Source: an uncultured Bacilli bacterium (GTDB lineage Bacteria; Bacillota_I; Bacilli_A; RF39; UBA660). From it: a stretch of DNA of 5,790 bases. Below, one piece after another: positions 4,403 to 5,790 of the stretch. The position numbers were made by a program, and so were the translations under genes. Location of the stretch: positions 1 to 5,790 of the forward strand of contig CANQKK010000055.1 of assembly GCA_947624475.1 (NCBI GenBank), in the 5' to 3' direction. The notes beneath the pieces were generated by a model that worked only from the letters and a program-made list of their open reading frames with translations, was not told the origin of the DNA and searched no databases. Position 1 is the first letter of the stretch, and every line of letters begins with the position of its first letter.

Positions 4403-5692
4403 ATGAGAAAATTAAGTAAATTGTTTGTAGCTTTTCTCACGGTAGTTATGTCTATGACAGCAGTAGAGGCAGCTTCTACTATGAATAAAGCTACTAATAT
4501 CGAAGAATATACTGATTCTTCAAAGAGTTCGAATAAGTTTGAATTTGAAGATAAGGAAGATGGAACTTATTTGAATGTTACCGTAAATATTACGGAAGAT
4601 TTTAAAAATGAGGTATTAAATCATGTACCTGGAAAGGATAATTCGACTCCTGCTAATGCTAGTCTTGGAATAGTATATTATGGATTAAAGACAGGATTTT
4701 GTTCTAGTTGCACTTCAGTTAAGACTTCTTTGGTAAAACATACTGAAGAAAAGATAGCGGATGCTAAAGAGTTATTACCTGAATATCAAGATGATTCTGA
4801 TAAGGGAAATTATTATCTAAATCTTGTTCAAGTTCAATATATGGGAGCAGATGGTAAATGGGCTAATGTAACTACTAAAGCTGATGGTACTACTTCTATT
4901 GGTGCTAATCTAGTGAAAATATTAAAAGAAATAGATGATACTGTCACTGATACAACTAAATTAGTATATGGAAAGAACTATCGTTTCTTTGTTAATACTT
5001 CTGAATCAATATTAATTGGATTCAAGGTTGATAGTGATGAGGCTAAGTACGTTAATATTTCATACAATGTTGAATTCCCAGTATATGCTGTCAATACAAA
5101 AGGTGATTCTGTTTATTATGAAGACTTACAAGCTGCTTTGGATTCAGAGGATGCTGAAAAAGTATATGTAACTGGTGAATATGATGCTTCTGATACTATT
5201 ACTGTTCCAGAGGGAGTATTATTAGTTGTCAAAGAGGGCGGAAGTATTGCTATTCCTGAAGGTAAAGACTTTATTGTTAAGGGACAATTCTCTCAAGAAT
5301 ATAATACAACTATAACTGTTGGTGGAAAAGAAGTATATGAAATAGCATACTATGTTCCAGATGAGAATGGTACACTTACTGTTAGTAAAAAGGCTGCTAC
5401 TCCAGGAGAAACTATAACTTTTGATTATGCACCTAATAAGGGCTATAGATTAAAAAAATTATCTATTAAAGGTGAAATTGATGGTAAATGGACTGATCTT
5501 GAGTTACTAGAAGATGGAAAGAGCTTTATAATGCCTGCTTCTGATGTTGAAATGTATGCAACTTTTGAGAAAGATACTGTTACGCCACCTGATACTGGCG
5601 ATATCAATATCATGCTTATTGTTAGTGTAATTCTTACTGCTGTAGTTGGTACTGTTTTTGCTAAGAAAAAAATTGCTACTAGAGTTAATTAA
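4403..5692 (+). CDS. Cell-wall-anchored surface protein with CxxC motif, InlB B-repeat-like module and PPDTG sorting signal
   Basis: Exported surface protein of 429 aa; function not recognised. The signal peptide is basic MRKLSK plus a hydrophobic stretch (7-20), with likely cleavage after Ala23 (VEA/AS). Residues about 40-230 form a domain I cannot place, with a CSSC motif (Cys100, Cys103). Residues about 235-296 (YYEDLQAALDS, then ITVPEGVLLVV and AIPEGKDFIVKG) resemble the short beta-strand repeats of surface proteins. Residues about 328-390 (TPGETITFDYAPNKGYRL ... FIMPASDVEMYATF) match the divergent InlB B-repeat pattern. The C-terminus is PPDTG (395-399), hydrophobic helix (about 401-420) and the same KKKIATRVN tail as the upstream protein. 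I chose ATG 4403 over 4394 from ribosome-site spacing. Cysteines are rare in exported proteins of low-GC Gram-positives, so CSSC suggests a disulfide, metal or redox site. No pilin isopeptide motif or sortase is seen. The role is probably adhesion or sensing at the wall (inference). Confidence 0.86.
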   Translation: MRKLSKLFVAFLTVVMSMTAVEAASTMNKATNIEEYTDSSKSSNKFEFEDKEDGTYLNVTVNITEDFKNEVLNHVPGKDNSTPANASLGIVYYGLKTGFCSSCTSVKTSLVKHTEEKIADAKELLPEYQDDSDKGNYYLNLVQVQYMGADGKWANVTTKADGTTSIGANLVKILKEIDDTVTDTTKLVYGKNYRFFVNTSESILIGFKVDSDEAKYVNISYNVEFPVYAVNTKGDSVYYEDLQAALDSEDAEKVYVTGEYDASDTITVPEGVLLVVKEGGSIAIPEGKDFIVKGQFSQEYNTTITVGGKEVYEIAYYVPDENGTLTVSKKAATPGETITFDYAPNKGYRLKKLSIKGEIDGKWTDLELLEDGKSFIMPASDVEMYATFEKDTVTPPDTGDINIMLIVSVILTAVVGTVFAKKKIATRVN

Positions 5693-5697
5693 TTATA
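5594..5697 (+). repeat. Direct repeat, copy 2: sorting-signal module and stop
   Basis: Gapless counterpart of 4167-4270, running from the Thr codon of PPDTG to just past the stop. The last 11 residues before the stop are identical (FAKKKIATRVN with the preceding V). A conserved module this size could support recombination between cassettes. Confidence 0.85.
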
Positions 5698-5701
5698 GAA
5701 T

Positions 5702-5733
5702 AGAGAGATAGATAAAATAGTCTATTTCTTTTT
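5702..5733 (+). terminator. Rho-independent terminator of the second surface-protein gene
   Basis: GAGATAGA (5705-5712) pairs with TCTATTTC (5721-5728), with one G-T wobble, across the loop TAAAATAG, followed by TTTTT (5729-5733). Weak pairs extend the stem outward by up to three. It begins about 10 bases after the stop, as for the upstream cassette. Confidence 0.75.
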
Positions 5734-5774
5734 CTATTTACGAAGATAATTTTTGTTAACATTAGATGAGCATA

Positions 5775-5780
5775 TTTACA
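5775..5780 (+). promoter_or_regulatory. Possible -35 of a third surface-protein cassette (window ends)
   Basis: TTTACA, the -35 hexamer used by both surface genes, reappears about 40 bases after the second terminator. The window stops 10 bases later, before a -10 could be seen. In AT-rich DNA a chance match is quite possible. Confidence 0.25.
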
Positions 5781-5790
5781 ATTAAGTAAT

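Noticed and set aside
2982..5692. Sortase-assembled pilus operon
   Set aside because: No sortase gene, pilin motif or isopeptide-domain signature is visible, and the two genes have separate promoters and terminators.

Overview
The window comes from an AT-rich, low-GC Gram-positive bacterium. Almost every gene has a purine-rich Shine-Dalgarno (AAAGGAG or AGGTGA), and two genes encode exported proteins ending in an LPXTG-type cell-wall sorting signal. That implies a monoderm Bacillota with a peptidoglycan wall and a sortase encoded elsewhere; an uncultured gut lineage of Bacilli or Erysipelotrichia is my guess. The standard bacterial code fits: Trp is TGG, and TGA ends the response regulator at its natural C-terminus.

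Layout. Bases 1-60 are strikingly GC-rich (37 of 60 by hand count) and hairpin-forming, and look like the edge of an unidentified structured RNA. Bases 61-145 hold two perfect inverted repeats. A manganese-type superoxide dismutase gene runs leftward (146-754), probably from a TTG start rather than the longer GTG frame. A 170-base divergent intergenic region carries a direct repeat of ATAATTTACC (21-base period). An OmpR-family response regulator (925-1587) and a membrane histidine kinase (1584-2849) follow, overlapping by ATGA and closed by a strong terminator.

The right half holds two tandem surface-protein cassettes (2982-4265 and 4403-5692). Each has its own extended -10 promoter, an identically placed AAAGGAG, a signal peptide, a cassette-specific exported body, a nearly identical PPxTG sorting module and its own terminator. 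The bodies are a beta-helix-like GGTI-repeat protein in the first and an unknown N-terminal region plus an InlB B-repeat-like module in the second. Ends are conserved and centres are not, suggesting duplication followed by replacement or divergence of the exported part. A further TTTACA at 5775-5780, just after the second terminator, hints at a third cassette beyond the window.

How the parts may work together: the kinase has an unrecognised extracytoplasmic sensor of about 108 residues and would phosphorylate the regulator. The ATAATTTAC motif upstream of the regulator recurs over the -35 of the second surface gene, so the two-component system may control itself and the neighbouring surface proteins. 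That link is inference. Nothing in the sequence ties the dismutase to the surface proteins beyond proximity.
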